This document shows positions 12,027 to 12,156 of a stretch of 12,156 bases of DNA, piece by piece. Source of the stretch: DASSUW01 sp035717845 (GTDB lineage Bacteria; Actinomycetota; Thermoleophilia; Solirubrobacterales; Solirubrobacteraceae); assembly GCA_035717845.1 (NCBI GenBank), contig DASTIC010000286.1, positions 1 to 12,156 on the forward strand, in the 5' to 3' direction. The notes under the pieces were generated by a model. It saw only the letters and a program-made list of their open reading frames with translations. It was not told the origin of the DNA and made no database searches. How positions within the stretch are numbered: position 1 is the first letter of the stretch; the number at the start of each line of letters is the position of its first letter. A program made the translations under genes and the position numbers.

Positions 12027-12156
12027 TCACCACTCGTGCCCGACGAGGACCGGCTCGGGGTGGAGCGCGATGCCGAAGCGCTCGTGCACCCCGGCCGCGA
12101 TCTCGCGCGCGAGCGCCATCAGCTCGGCGGTGGTGGCGCCGCCGCGGTTGACGAGC
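12027..12156 (-). CDS. murB: UDP-N-acetylmuramate dehydrogenase, C-terminal fragment
   Basis: Only the last 42 codons are in the window, and the gene continues beyond the right edge. The peptide contains LVNRGGATTAELMALAREI and ERFGIALHPEPVLVG. This matches the conserved MurB ending, in which the VN-x-GGATA-x-D segment is followed by a helix and FG-x-x-LEPEV-x-x-VG. MurB reduces the enolpyruvyl group of UDP-GlcNAc-enolpyruvate to UDP-MurNAc with FAD and NADPH, an early cytoplasmic step of peptidoglycan synthesis. The chain ends HEW followed by TGA. The identification rests on this short tail only. Confidence 0.82.
   Translation of the reverse strand, partial: LVNRGGATTAELMALAREIAAGVHERFGIALHPEPVLVGHEW

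Overview
The window is about 12.2 kb of very GC-rich DNA (roughly 70 % by eye) with strongly GC-ending codons. The gene content suggests an actinobacterium of the class Thermoleophilia (Solirubrobacterales or Gaiellales). This rests on remembered small membrane proteins of that group, on GTG starts and weak Shine-Dalgarno sequences, and on tRNA genes without an encoded CCA. It is an inference, not a marker-gene assignment.

Left third (1-3650): five tRNA genes are interspersed with protein genes. tRNA-Pro(GGG), cut by the window edge, and tRNA-Gly(TCC) lie on the minus strand, downstream of a short-chain dehydrogenase whose active-site motif is of the dienoyl/enoyl-CoA reductase type. A tiny unknown gene and tRNA-Trp(CCA) follow on the plus strand. 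A two-motif LAGLIDADG endonuclease-like gene is squeezed between tRNA-Trp and a convergent tRNA-Leu(TAG), and its start codon lies inside a near-perfect 26-nt palindrome. Next come a four-helix membrane protein, a tRNA with a leucine (CAA) anticodon but only a 5-nt variable loop, and a His/Glu-rich, possibly ferritin-like protein.

Middle (3640-7035): a minus-strand group (amidase, inositol-monophosphatase-like phosphatase, 80-aa membrane protein) is tightly packed and probably co-transcribed. It diverges from a plus-strand membrane protein with an M28-peptidase-like domain that appears to have lost zinc ligands.

Right third (6988-11202): four minus-strand genes are spaced by -3 to +12 nt and form a probable operon: a DUF2231-like/Rieske fusion, a polytopic membrane protein, an acyl-CoA carboxylase carboxyltransferase subunit, and a 270-aa conserved unknown. 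An enoyl-CoA hydratase diverges from it and converges with the C-terminus of murB at the right edge. The SDR, carboxylase and hydratase together point to fatty-acid or branched-chain acyl-CoA metabolism, but no biotin carboxylase partner is present.

No mobile-element ends, CRISPR array or defence island were seen. The items most worth checking are the class-I-shaped CAA tRNA, the palindrome-headed LAGLIDADG gene between tRNAs, and the M28-like pseudoenzyme.
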